Below, piece by piece: positions 1 through 7,675 of a DNA stretch of 64,000 bases. Source of the stretch: Piscinibacter sp. GTDB lineage: Bacteria > Pseudomonadota > Gammaproteobacteria > Burkholderiales > Burkholderiaceae_C. The notes below the pieces were generated by a model, which worked only from the letters and a program-made list of their open reading frames with translations, had not been told where the DNA came from and searched no databases. The first letter of the stretch is position 1, and every line of letters begins with the position of its first letter. Location: NCBI GenBank assembly GCA_019635485.1, contig JAHBZL010000003.1, positions 1 through 64,000 of the forward strand, in the 5' to 3' direction. The position numbers and the translations under genes are program-made.

Positions 1-1
1 T

Positions 2-304
2 CTGATCGGCCGCCTGCCGCCGCGGCCGCCGGCCGAGGAGAGCGCGCCCGACGCGGCGAAACAGGCACGCGGTGCGGCGCTGGCGCAGCGCCTGCATTGC
101 ACCGGCTGCCACGGTGCCGACCTGGCCGGCGGCGCGCAGGTGCCGCGCCTGGCCGGCCAGCGCGAGGACTACCTGCTGCATGCGCTGCGCGGATATCGCG
201 CAGGCACGCGGGTCGGCTACACGCCCGCGATGAGCGAGGCGCTCGCCGGCACCACGCCCGAACAGCTCGAGGACCTCGCGCACTACCTGGCCCATGGACC
301 CTGA
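2..304 (+). CDS. c-type cytochrome, C-terminal part (5' end outside window)
   Basis: The reading frame is open from the left edge to TGA at 302-304. It contains a haem-binding CTGCH motif about 32 codons in, then a class I cytochrome c tail (ADLAGGAQVPRLAGQREDYL, a YRAGTR segment, and AMSEALAGTTPEQLEDLAHYLA), where the Met after YTPA is the likely sixth haem ligand. This resembles the second domain of c4-type or related periplasmic electron-transfer cytochromes. The N-terminus is missing, so the number of haems and the partner oxidase are unknown. It ends about 90 bases before dctP, with no clear sign of co-transcription. The family call is firm; the exact type is not. Confidence 0.8.
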   Translation: MIGRLPPRPPAEESAPDAAKQARGAALAQRLHCTGCHGADLAGGAQVPRLAGQREDYLLHALRGYRAGTRVGYTPAMSEALAGTTPEQLEDLAHYLAHGP

Positions 305-392
305 GCCCGGCGCGCCGGCGCGGGCTTCCCCCGAGCGACACCCGCGCCTCCAGCCAACACAATTCCCGCGACCTCGACAGGAGACAAGACCG

Positions 393-1409
393 ATGAAGAC
401 GACCCCCCCGATGCTGTTCGCCGCCGCGCTGCTCGCCGTCAGCGCGGTGCACGCGCAGGACAAGCCCGTGACGCTGAAGCTGTCCAGCTGGGTGCCGGCG
501 CAGCACCCGTTGAACCCGGCGCTGCAGGCCTGGGCCGAGGACATCAAGAAGGCCAGCGGCGGCACCATCAGCGCGACGCTGTTCCCGAGCGAGCAGCTCG
601 GCAAGGCCTTCGACCATTACGACATGGCACGCGACGGCATCGCCGACGCGGCCTACGTGAACCCGGGTTACCATCCGGGGCGCTTCCCGGTGTTCGCTGG
701 CGCATCGCTGCCCTTTCTGGCCTCGAACGCGAAGGGCGGTTCGGCCGCCATCGACGCCTGGTACCGCCAGTACGCCGCCAAGGAGATGAAGGACGTGCAC
801 TTCTGCTTCGCCTTCGCGCACGACCCCGGCACGCTGCACTCGAAGAAGAAGGTCGTGATGCCCGGCGACGTGAAGGGCATGAAGGTGCGGCCCGCGAACG
901 GCACGATCGCCCACATGATCACCGCGCTCGGCGGCACCAACGTGCAGTCGTCCGCGCCCGAGGCGCGCGACATGATCGAGCGCGGCGTCGCCGAGGCGAT
1001 CACCTTCCCCTGGGCCTCGCTGACGCTGTTCGGCATCGACAAGGTCGTCAGCTACCACGTCGACGCGCCGCTGTACGTGACGCCGTTCGTCTGGGTGCTC
1101 AACAAGGACAAGTACAACAGCCTCTCGGCCGCGCAGAAGAAGGTGATGGACGACCACTGCACCACCGAATGGGCCGAGAAGGTCGCGAGCAACTGGGCCG
1201 ATTTCGAGGCCAACGGCCGCACCAAGATCGCCGCGATGGCCGGCCACGAGATGGTCAAGCTCACGCCCGACCAGCTCGACGCGTGGCGCAAGGCGGTGGC
1301 CCCGGTGACCGACCAGTGGGCGGCGGACGCGAAGAAGGCCGGCGTCGACCCGACGCAGGCGATGGACTCGCTGCGCCAGAACCTGCAGAAGTACAAGGCG
1401 GCGCTCTGA
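393..1409 (+). CDS. dctP: TRAP transporter solute-binding protein, DctP family
   Basis: Periplasmic substrate-binding component of a tripartite ATP-independent transporter, 338 residues, normal for the family. A Sec signal peptide (MKTTPPMLFAAALLAVSAVHA) precedes the mature start QDKPVTLKLSSW. The body has the DctP pattern: LSSWVPAQHPLN, then SGGTISATLFPSEQLG, and the central VKGMKVRP-N segment that normally holds the arginine contacting the substrate carboxylate. The ATG at 393 is chosen because GGAGA lies just upstream and because a longer reading starting at 294 would bury the signal peptide. It is followed after 14 bases by dctQ and then dctM, so the three form one transport operon. The substrate, probably an organic acid, cannot be read from sequence. 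Confidence 0.93.
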   Translation: MKTTPPMLFAAALLAVSAVHAQDKPVTLKLSSWVPAQHPLNPALQAWAEDIKKASGGTISATLFPSEQLGKAFDHYDMARDGIADAAYVNPGYHPGRFPVFAGASLPFLASNAKGGSAAIDAWYRQYAAKEMKDVHFCFAFAHDPGTLHSKKKVVMPGDVKGMKVRPANGTIAHMITALGGTNVQSSAPEARDMIERGVAEAITFPWASLTLFGIDKVVSYHVDAPLYVTPFVWVLNKDKYNSLSAAQKKVMDDHCTTEWAEKVASNWADFEANGRTKIAAMAGHEMVKLTPDQLDAWRKAVAPVTDQWAADAKKAGVDPTQAMDSLRQNLQKYKAAL

Positions 1410-1423
1410 GCGAGCGCGCGGGC

Positions 1424-1945
1424 ATGGAGGGCAAGCGCAGCTTCGCCGACCGGGTCATCCACGTCATCGAGTGGCTGGCGGCGTCGTTCGTCGGCATCGT
1501 CGCGGCGGACATCTTCATCTCGGTCGCGCTGCGCAAGTTCTTCAACACGTCGATCCCCGACAGCTACGACGCCGGGCGGCTGCTGCTCGGCGTGCTGATC
1601 TTCTGGGGCATCGCGGCGACGAGCTACCGCGGCGGCCACATCACGGTGGACCTGCTGTGGTCGGCCGCCGGCCCGCGCATGAAGCGCTTCATCGACGTCT
1701 TCGCGACGCTGGTGCTGCTGTTCGTGGTCTCGGTGCAGACGGTGATGCTGTTCGACAAGGTGGTGCAGACCTATCGCGACAACGTGCTGACCTTCGACCT
1801 CAACCTGCCCACCTGGCCGATGTTCGCGCTCGCCTGGCTCGGCGACATCTGCGCCGTGATCCTGATCGCGCTGCGCGCCTGGCGGCTGGTGTTCCACCCG
1901 GAGCTGCTGCACGACGCCCACCACGACCAGCTGCCCCAGGAGTGA
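1424..1945 (+). CDS. dctQ: TRAP transporter small permease, DctQ family
   Basis: Small integral membrane subunit of the TRAP transporter, 173 residues with four predicted membrane helices (around residues 12-32, 48-65, 86-106 and 125-147), the standard DctQ topology. It pairs with the large DctM subunit to couple sodium-driven uptake to the DctP-bound substrate. The start at 1424 (MEGKRSFADRVIHVIEWL) is 14 bases after the dctP stop; the Shine-Dalgarno sequence is weak, so translation may depend on coupling. The stop lies 9 bases before dctM. The C-terminal tail is His-rich (HDAHHDQ). Confidence 0.9.
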   Translation: MEGKRSFADRVIHVIEWLAASFVGIVAADIFISVALRKFFNTSIPDSYDAGRLLLGVLIFWGIAATSYRGGHITVDLLWSAAGPRMKRFIDVFATLVLLFVVSVQTVMLFDKVVQTYRDNVLTFDLNLPTWPMFALAWLGDICAVILIALRAWRLVFHPELLHDAHHDQLPQE

Positions 1946-1954
1946 CCAGCGCGC

Positions 1955-3253
1955 ATGGATCCTGACCTGATCGCGATCGGCGGCTTCGTCGTCCTGTTCG
2001 CGTTGATGCTGCTGCGCGTGCCGGTCGGCATGGCGATGGGCCTGGTCGGCGTGGCCGGCTACGCGCTGATCGCCGGCGCCGGCCCGGCGCTCAAGCTCGT
2101 CGGCCTGACCTCGATGCGCACGGTCACCGACTACACCTTCGGCGTGATCCCGATGTTCATGCTGATGGGCGCCTTCGTCACGGTGTCGGGCGTCAGCCGC
2201 GAGCTGTTCCGCGCCACCAATGCCTGCATCGGCCACTGGCGCGGCGGGCTCGGCATGGCCACCGTGCTCGCGTGCGGCGGCTTCGCGGCGATCTCCGGCT
2301 CGTCGGTGGCGACGGCGGCGACCTTCTCGACCGTGGCCTACCCCGAGATGCGCCGCTACGGCTACCCGCAGTCCTTCTCGGCGGGCGTGATCGCCGCTGG
2401 TGGCACGCTGGGCGCGATGCTGCCGCCGTCGACCGTGCTCGCGGTCTATGCCGTGCTGACGCAGCAGGACATCGGCAAGCTGTTCATGGCCGGCATCCTG
2501 CCCGGGCTGCTCGCGATGGCGATGTACGTGCTGACGATCGGCGTGATCGTCGCGGTGCGCCCGACGATGCTGCCTTCGCACGAGCCGAAACCGTGGAGCG
2601 AGCGCCTCGTCGCGCTGAAGGACGTCTGGCCGTCGCTGGCGCTGTTCGTGTTCGTGATCGGCGGTCTCTACGGCGGGTTCTTCACGCCGACCGAGGCCGG
2701 CGGCGTCGGCGCCGGCGGCGCCTTCCTGCTCGGCATCGCGCGGCGCAAGCTCGACCGCGCCGGCATCCGCAAGGCGCTGCTGCAGGCCACGCGCACCGCG
2801 GCCGCGGTGTTCACGGTGCTGATCGGTGCACTGCTGTTCGGTTACTTCCTGACCATCACCCAGACGCCGCAAAAACTTACCGGCTGGCTCACCGGCCTGG
2901 GCATCGGCAACTACGGCGTGCTCGTGCTGATCATGCTGATGTACCTGGTGCTCGGCTGCCTGATGGACGCGATGGCGATGATCATCCTCACGGTGCCGAT
3001 CATCTTCCCGGTGATCCTGCAGCTCGGCTTCGACCCGATCTGGTTCGGCATCATCATCGTGATGACGGTGGAACTCGGACTCATCACGCCGCCGGTGGGC
3101 ATGAACGTGTTCGTCATCAAGAGCGTCGTGTCCGAGCTCAGCTTCGCCAGCATCTTCAAGGGGGCCGGCCCGTTCGTGATCACCGACGTGATCCGGCTCG
3201 CGATCCTGATCGCCTTCCCGGTGATCGCGCTGTGGCTGCCGGGGCGGATGTGA
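1955..3253 (+). CDS. dctM: TRAP transporter large permease, DctM family
   Basis: Large membrane subunit, 432 residues, within the usual 425-435 range and with about 11-12 hydrophobic helices. Recognisable family segments include IPMFMLMGAFV, the glycine/serine-rich GGFAAISGSSVATAAT loop thought to bind sodium, AAGGTLGAMLPPSTVLAVYA, and ELGLITPPVGMNVFVI near the C-terminus. The arrangement dctP-dctQ-dctM is complete, with separate Q and M subunits rather than the fused form. A DeoR regulator converges on its 3' end with a gap of 12 bases. No DctBD-type two-component system is adjacent. Confidence 0.95.
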   Translation: MDPDLIAIGGFVVLFALMLLRVPVGMAMGLVGVAGYALIAGAGPALKLVGLTSMRTVTDYTFGVIPMFMLMGAFVTVSGVSRELFRATNACIGHWRGGLGMATVLACGGFAAISGSSVATAATFSTVAYPEMRRYGYPQSFSAGVIAAGGTLGAMLPPSTVLAVYAVLTQQDIGKLFMAGILPGLLAMAMYVLTIGVIVAVRPTMLPSHEPKPWSERLVALKDVWPSLALFVFVIGGLYGGFFTPTEAGGVGAGGAFLLGIARRKLDRAGIRKALLQATRTAAAVFTVLIGALLFGYFLTITQTPQKLTGWLTGLGIGNYGVLVLIMLMYLVLGCLMDAMAMIILTVPIIFPVILQLGFDPIWFGIIIVMTVELGLITPPVGMNVFVIKSVVSELSFASIFKGAGPFVITDVIRLAILIAFPVIALWLPGRM

Positions 3254-3265
3254 GGCCGGTTCGCC

Positions 3266-4042
3266 TCACACCTGCTCGACCGGCACCGCGTCGCGCAGCC
3301 AGCGCGGCGCGGCGTCGCTGATCACGCCGTCGAGTTCGTCGATCCGCGCGACGGCGCTCGGCGCCACCGTGTCCAGCTTGGTCGCGTCGCTCAGCAGCAG
3401 GCGGCGCGCGGCGCCCTCCAGCATCGCGCGCTTGATGGCGGCCTCCTGCGGTTCCTGCGCCGTCAGCCCGGCGCGCGGATGCAGCGCGCAGGCGCCGAGG
3501 AAGGCGAGGTCGGCGCGGTGCGCGCGGATCGTCGCCAGCGCCTGCTCGCCGACGAAGATGCGCGGCGACGGCAGCCACAGCCCGCCGGCCAGCACGAGGC
3601 GCACCTGCGGCTCGTCGGCCAGCGCGAGCGCGGCGTCCAGCGAGTGGGTGATGACGGTCAGCGGGCGCGGCGCATCCGGCCGCTTCAGGGCCTCGACCAG
3701 CGCCAGCGCGGTGGTGCCGCCGTCGACGAACAGCGTGTCGTTGGGCTGCACGTGGCGTGCACCGGCCGCGGCGATCGCGCGCTTGGCGCCGGTGGCGACC
3801 GCGGCGCGCTGCGCCGTCGGCAGCACGCCGGCATGCAGCGCGACCGCGCCGCCGTGGGTCTTCTGCACCAGGCCGCGTGCGGCCAGCGCGCGCAGGTCGC
3901 GCCGCACCGTGTCCTCCGAGACGCCGTAGGCGGCCGACAGGGCCGCCACCTCGACACGCCCCTGCTCGCGCAGCGTCTGCGCGATGTGCTGCTGGCGTTC
4001 GGCCGCGAAGCGCGGCGCGTCGGTGATCGGAATGGGGGGCAT
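3266..4042 (-). CDS. DeoR/GlpR family transcriptional regulator
   Basis: Cytoplasmic sugar-phosphate-responsive repressor, 258 residues. The N-terminal winged helix (about residues 12-68) carries the DeoR signature: RQQHIAQTLREQGRVEVAAL, then the recognition helix GVSEDTVRRDLRAL. The effector domain has DTLFVDGGTTALALVEAL and the THSLDAALAL and LAGGLW segments that form the phosphosugar site. The start at MPPIPITDAPRF (4042) is preferred, because the longer reading up to 4150 crosses the divergent promoter. The gene is divergent from the MFS gene at 4102; an imperfect palindrome at 4062-4075 between them is the probable operator. The natural inducer is unknown. Confidence 0.9.
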   Translation of the reverse strand: MPPIPITDAPRFAAERQQHIAQTLREQGRVEVAALSAAYGVSEDTVRRDLRALAARGLVQKTHGGAVALHAGVLPTAQRAAVATGAKRAIAAAGARHVQPNDTLFVDGGTTALALVEALKRPDAPRPLTVITHSLDAALALADEPQVRLVLAGGLWLPSPRIFVGEQALATIRAHRADLAFLGACALHPRAGLTAQEPQEAAIKRAMLEGAARRLLLSDATKLDTVAPSAVARIDELDGVISDAAPRWLRDAVPVEQV

Positions 4043-4061
4043 GGGCCGGTGGGTTTTGCTG

Positions 4062-4075
4062 GTTTGTGCACGAAC
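4062..4075. promoter_or_regulatory. candidate operator between the DeoR and MFS genes
   Basis: GTTTGTGCACGAAC reads the same on both strands at 12 of 14 positions and sits in the 59-base gap between the divergent regulator and transporter starts. DeoR-family repressors usually bind such sites in their own divergent promoters. The binding itself is inference; the symmetry is directly visible. Confidence 0.5.
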
Positions 4076-4101
4076 AGGCAAATTACAGCACAATACGGCA
4101 C

Positions 4102-5283
4102 ATGCAAGCAAGTTCCTGCCCCACTGCGGCCCTGCCGCTGCCCGCGCCATCCGCCCTGCGGCGCTGGCATCTCGCCGTGCGTGCCCAGTTCGGCGTGCTC
4201 GGTCTCGCGATGGGTGCCTGGGGGGCGCAGGTGCCGGCCGTCAAGCAGCACTACGGGCTCGACGAGGGCGAGCTGTCGGTGGCCCTGCTCGCGGCCGCGG
4301 CCGGTGCCGTGCTGTGCCTGTTCAGCGCCGGCGCGCTGGTGGCGCGCTTCGGCGTGCGCCACTGCGTGCTGGCGGGCGGCGTGCTGCTGTGCCTGGTGCT
4401 GGCCGCCGTGCTGCAGTTCGAGTCCTACGGCGTGCTGCTGGCGCTGATGCTGCTGCTGGGCGCCGGCAGCGCGCTGTTCGACGTGGCGATCAATTCGGAC
4501 GGCAACCACCTCGAGAGCCGCTCCGGCCGCAAGGTGATGAGCGGGTTGCACGCGATGTTCAGCCTCGGCGGCATGGCCGGGGCGCTGCTGGTGGCCGGCC
4601 TGTACCGGCTCGCGCTGCCGCCGGCGACGCAGCTGGCGCTGGTCGGGCTCGCCCTGTTGCCGCTGACGGCCGTCGCGGCGCAGGCGCTGACCAGCGACCG
4701 TGCCGACTCGGAGGACGCGCCGGCCCCGGTGGCCTGGCCGCGCGGCGTGCTGCTCTGGATGGGCCTGCTGACCTCGCTGTGCATGGTTGCCGAAGGCGCG
4801 ATGTACGACTGGAGCGCGCTGTACGTGCACCAGGAATTGCGGACCAACGCGGCGTTCGGCGCGCTCGGCTTCGCGGCCTTCAGCGCGGCGATGGCGCTCG
4901 GCCGGCTGTTCGGCGACCGGGTGCGCGAGCGCCTCGCGCCGGCGGCGCTGCTGCGGGCGTCCGGCACGCTGGCCGCGCTCGGCATGGCGCTCGCGCTGAG
5001 CGTCGGCGTGCCGTGGGTGGCCCTGCTGGGCTTCATGCTGGTCGGCCTCGGGCTGGCCAACGTCGTGCCGGTGCTGTTCGCGGCGGCCGCGCAGGTGCCC
5101 GGCGTCAGCGCGCCGACCGGCGTCGCCGCGGTGTCCTCGGTTGGCTACATGGGCTTCATGGTCGGCCCGCCGCTGATCGGCGCGCTGGCCCACCACAGCT
5201 CGCTGACCCTGGCGTTGTGGACCGTCGCGGTGTTCGCGGTCGCGATGGCGCTGGCCGCACGGCGCGTGCTCGCGCGCCGCTGA
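4102..5283 (+). CDS. MFS transporter, YbjJ/fucose-permease-like
   Basis: Major facilitator superfamily permease, about 393 residues, with 12 hydrophobic helices. An early signature reads RAQFGVLGLAMGAWGAQVPA (residues about 20-39), followed by LVARFGVRH between helices 2 and 3, the conserved MFS loop. The central DYDWSALY-like segment (MYDWSALYVHQEL) and SSVGYMGFMVGPPLIG near the end are typical of the sugar-permease branch that includes YbjJ. ATG 4102 is chosen; a GTG at 4066 would start within the operator palindrome. The divergent DeoR repressor suggests sugar or sugar-derivative transport. The substrate and direction of transport are not deducible. Confidence 0.85.
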   Translation: MQASSCPTAALPLPAPSALRRWHLAVRAQFGVLGLAMGAWGAQVPAVKQHYGLDEGELSVALLAAAAGAVLCLFSAGALVARFGVRHCVLAGGVLLCLVLAAVLQFESYGVLLALMLLLGAGSALFDVAINSDGNHLESRSGRKVMSGLHAMFSLGGMAGALLVAGLYRLALPPATQLALVGLALLPLTAVAAQALTSDRADSEDAPAPVAWPRGVLLWMGLLTSLCMVAEGAMYDWSALYVHQELRTNAAFGALGFAAFSAAMALGRLFGDRVRERLAPAALLRASGTLAALGMALALSVGVPWVALLGFMLVGLGLANVVPVLFAAAAQVPGVSAPTGVAAVSSVGYMGFMVGPPLIGALAHHSSLTLALWTVAVFAVAMALAARRVLARR

Positions 5284-5762
5284 GCGCGCCGGGCCTGCCA
5301 CGGCGCGGCGAGCGCCACCGCGCCGGCCAGCAGCGCGCCGATATCGGCCGCCAGCAGGATCCAGGCCTCGCCGAACAGATCGTGCGCCGTCCAGCACAGC
5401 GTGCCAGCGAGGAGCAGCAGGCGCAGGCGCCGCGGGTCGGATTGCAGCCGCGCGAATGCGATCAGCGCGGTGGCCAGCACGCTGAGCGCCGACAGCGGGC
5501 CGGTCCAGAACAGGCCGCCCGCGAGCACCATCAGGACGATCAGGCCCTGGCCGAGCCGGGTCATCGCGCGGCTGCCGGTCGCGCGCAGCGCCGCCAGCGT
5601 CTGGACCAGGCCCAGCAGGTTCATGGCCACTGCCGCGTTCAGGCCGAGGCCGGCATAGTGCAGCGCGAAGGCGGCACCGGCCAGCAGCTGCGCGAGCAGG
5701 ATCGCGCGCCGGCCGGGCAGCGCCGGCGCGGAGCCTTCCGGCCGGGCGTGGCCGGAAGGCAC
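5145..5762 (-). CDS. YgjV-family inner membrane protein
   Basis: About 205 residues with several hydrophobic helices between residues 20 and 155: LLAQLLAGAAFALHYAGLG, AAVAMNLLGLVQTLAALRAT, GLIVLMVLAGGLFWTGP and ILLAADIGALLAGAVALA. The layout matches the Imp-YgjV family of unknown function, proteins of about 180 residues. The last 46 codons overlap the 3' end of the MFS gene antisense (139 bases). The start is uncertain: the ATG at 5762 places an 11-bp-arm hairpin inside codons 1-10, so initiation may lie downstream near RRAILLAQ. The role is unknown. Confidence 0.65.
   Translation of the reverse strand: MPSGHARPEGSAPALPGRRAILLAQLLAGAAFALHYAGLGLNAAVAMNLLGLVQTLAALRATGSRAMTRLGQGLIVLMVLAGGLFWTGPLSALSVLATALIAFARLQSDPRRLRLLLLAGTLCWTAHDLFGEAWILLAADIGALLAGAVALAAPWQARRAQRRASTRRAASAIATANTATVHNARVSELWWASAPISGGPTMKPM
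5733..5760 (-). terminator. hairpin downstream of the RGS-like gene
   Basis: A perfect inverted repeat with arms GCCTTCCGGCC and GGCCGGAAGGC separated by 6 bases. It begins 12 bases past the stop of the RGS-like gene on the minus strand. No T-run follows, so it is at best an imperfect terminator or an RNA stability element. Confidence 0.45.
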
Positions 5763-5771
5763 GGCACGGCG

Positions 5772-6380
5772 TCAGGCGGCGAGGAAGCCGGCGCTCTTGA
5801 GCGCCTTGAGCAGTGCGTCGCGCTTCATGGCCAGCTTCTCGGCCGTGATCAGCTTGTCGGACGCGGTCTTGGCTTCCGTGCTGTCCGGGCCGTTCAGGCG
5901 GATGCGGAACAGCAGCTCTTCGAGCAGGTTCTTGTTCTTGATGCCCAGCACGCTGGCCGCCTTGTCGAGACCCTTGATCTGGCGGCGCACGGCCGGCTCA
6001 TGGATGTCCAGGAACTCGCGCGACTTCCAGAACAGCGCCAGGCTGTGCTGGTTCAGCAGCGCCACGATCTCCCCGCGGGCTTCCTGGATCACCCTGGCCC
6101 AGGAGTTGGCGCTCCAGTCCGGGGGGTTCTGTCGCGCCAGCGCGTCGGCCTTGTCGCGCAGCGTGCCCGGGATGTTGATCGACATGTTCCCGCTCGACGA
6201 GAAGAAGCTGCCGTAGAGCAGCTTGGGGTCGATACGCCCGTCGGCCGCCAGCAGGAAGGAGGTGTTCTCGTCGACGGCCGTGCGCTTCGCGAAGGCCAGG
6301 AAGGCCTTCTTCAGCGTGGTGTCGCTCAGGATGTCGCTGACGTTGTCCGCGTAGGGGATGCCGTTGATCTTGCTGGCCAT
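5772..6380 (-). CDS. RGS-domain-like protein of unknown function
   Basis: A 202-residue soluble protein without signal peptide or membrane helix. Residues about 20-123 follow the order of conserved positions of eukaryotic RGS (regulator of G-protein signalling) domains: KKAFLAFAKRTAVDENTSFL (helix with E-N then aromatic), YGSFFSSSGNMSINIPGTLR (the Y-x-x-F ... i-n-i ... R segment), then SWARVIQEARGEIVALL and LALFWKSREFLDI, matching the F-x-x-A ... L-M ... R-F-L-K-S-x-x-Y/F end. Residues 125-202 are a helical tail. RGS domains are rare in bacteria, and no partner GTPase is visible nearby. Base composition looks somewhat less GC-rich than the neighbours. The family assignment is pattern recognition, not a search result. 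Confidence 0.6.
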   Translation of the reverse strand: MASKINGIPYADNVSDILSDTTLKKAFLAFAKRTAVDENTSFLLAADGRIDPKLLYGSFFSSSGNMSINIPGTLRDKADALARQNPPDWSANSWARVIQEARGEIVALLNQHSLALFWKSREFLDIHEPAVRRQIKGLDKAASVLGIKNKNLLEELLFRIRLNGPDSTEAKTASDKLITAEKLAMKRDALLKALKSAGFLAA

Positions 6381-6877
6381 GGTGGTGGTCCTCGAGGTGA
6401 TTCCCCTGGCTCGTGGCCTTCGGGGAGGGGCGGGCCGCGCGGCACGGCTCCGCCAACCCGGTCGGGCCGAAGCGGCCGACCGGGGCGGTGGAAGTCGTCG
6501 TTGCGGGAAGGGATGGGTCCGCGAACGGGACCCGGGGCGTCAGATCACACGCGCATCGGTGCGATCCGTCGAAGCGCGGCACGGCCGATCAGGCCGACCG
6601 CCTTGTCGATCGTGACGCCGAAGACCGCGCGCAGCGCGCGGCGTCCGGCCGTACCGCAGCGCCACCAGGGCATGCCGGCCCGGCGGCCGACCCGGCACCC
6701 GGCGGACCCGGTCTGGGTCCCCTCGTCGGTGTCGACCTCGATGTTCCTCACGGCGGCTCCCTGATTGGCGTTGGGTCCACGTACGGACCCATCCGCGGGA
6801 GCGTGCATCCCAACCCCTGGGGGTGCTCGGGTATGCGTCTTTTTCGCGCCGGCCACGTAGGGCGCGGCGTGGGCGGC
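6381..6877. other. gene-poor interval with GGGTCC/GGACCC inverted pairs
   Basis: About 500 bases between the RGS-like and TPR genes with no convincing conserved gene. GGGTCC and GGACCC face each other three times: 6515-6533 (7-base loop), 6704-6720 (order reversed, 5-base spacer) and 6772-6791 (arms TGGGTCC and GGACCCA). An additional C5/G5 inverted pair lies at about 6813-6824. A short open frame on the minus strand (6545-6751) is listed separately. The stretch presumably holds the promoter of the RGS-like gene. Confidence 0.5.
6545..6751 (-). CDS. possible small protein, doubtful
   Basis: A 68-codon minus-strand frame starting at GTG (VRNIEVDTDEGTQTGSAGCR) with GGAG 6 bases upstream, ending MRV. 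The third codon positions are GC-rich like those of real genes here, and the C-terminal half (ALRAVFGVTIDKAVGLIGRA) could form a helix. I recognise no family. High-GC DNA often leaves frames this long open by chance, so this is offered only as a candidate within an otherwise empty interval. Confidence 0.2.
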   Translation of the reverse strand: MRNIEVDTDEGTQTGSAGCRVGRRAGMPWWRCGTAGRRALRAVFGVTIDKAVGLIGRAALRRIAPMRV

Positions 6878-7654
6878 TCAGTCTTCCTCGAGCTCGGCCT
6901 TGGCCATCTCGACGTCGAGCCGCTCCATCGCGTCGGCCGGTTCACAGGCCGCGGCGTCGGCGTAGAGCTTCTCCGCGTCCTTCATCTTCTTGTCGCCCTC
7001 GAGCATCACCAGGCCGTTCGCGTACTCGATCATCGCGATCGCCGACCCCGGGTTGAGCTTGAGCGCCTGGCGGTACATCGCGAGGCCGGTGTCCTTGCTC
7101 GCGCCCTGCGTGCGGCCGAGCAGCGAGCCGACCTTGTCGATCACCTCGGCGTGGAAAGCGCCCAGCGCGATGTGCGCGTCGGCGTGCTTGGGCGCCAGCT
7201 TGATGGCCGTCTCGAGCGCGCCCTTGACCTTGGCCCCCAGCCCCTGCGCCAGCGCCTTCGCGACGCTGATGCCCTGGCTGTAGCGGCCCAGCGCATAGGC
7301 CTGCCAGTAGTACGCGTTGGCGTTCTTCGGCTCGCTGCCCTGCTGCGCCTCGGCGCGCTCGGCGACCTCCAGGAACAGCGCGAGCTTGTTCTTCTCGCTC
7401 TTCTCCAGGTAGTTGGCGTAGATCGCCTGTGCCTTGTTGGCCACCGTGGTGCCGGCGGCGCCGGCCTTCAGGCCCGCCTCGCAGGCCTTCTGGAACTCGC
7501 CGGCGTGGAACAGCGCCCAGGCGGCCAGCACCTTGTCGTCCTTCGGCAGCGGCTCGGCGTCGCCGGCGTGCAGCCGTGCCCACTGCTTCTTCAGCGCCGC
7601 GGCGTCGCGCGCGTAGGCGGCGGTGTCGTAGGGAAAGGCGGTCCACTTGGCCAT
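6878..7654 (-). CDS. TPR-repeat protein, conserved hypothetical
   Basis: A 258-residue cytoplasmic protein rich in Ala and Lys with tetratricopeptide-like helical pairs: residues 43-66 (AAWALFHAGEFQKACEAGLK), 119-156 (YWQAYALGRYSQGISVAKAL, then GALETAIKLAPKHADAHIAL) and 193-215 (AMYRQALKLNPGSAIAMIEY). It has no signal peptide. TPR arrays act as protein-interaction scaffolds, and no enzymatic motif is present. It lies 21 bases downstream of the TetR gene on the same strand, so the two are probably co-transcribed. An acidic tail (AKAELEED) ends the protein. Confidence 0.75.
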   Translation of the reverse strand: MAKWTAFPYDTAAYARDAAALKKQWARLHAGDAEPLPKDDKVLAAWALFHAGEFQKACEAGLKAGAAGTTVANKAQAIYANYLEKSEKNKLALFLEVAERAEAQQGSEPKNANAYYWQAYALGRYSQGISVAKALAQGLGAKVKGALETAIKLAPKHADAHIALGAFHAEVIDKVGSLLGRTQGASKDTGLAMYRQALKLNPGSAIAMIEYANGLVMLEGDKKMKDAEKLYADAAACEPADAMERLDVEMAKAELEED

Positions 7655-7675
7655 GCGTGTCTCCTCGAGGGGTTT

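Noticed and set aside
97-396. A 99-codon frame across the cytochrome tail
   Set aside because: The correct frame contains the CTGCH haem motif and stops at 304; the other reading is low-complexity Arg/Ala.
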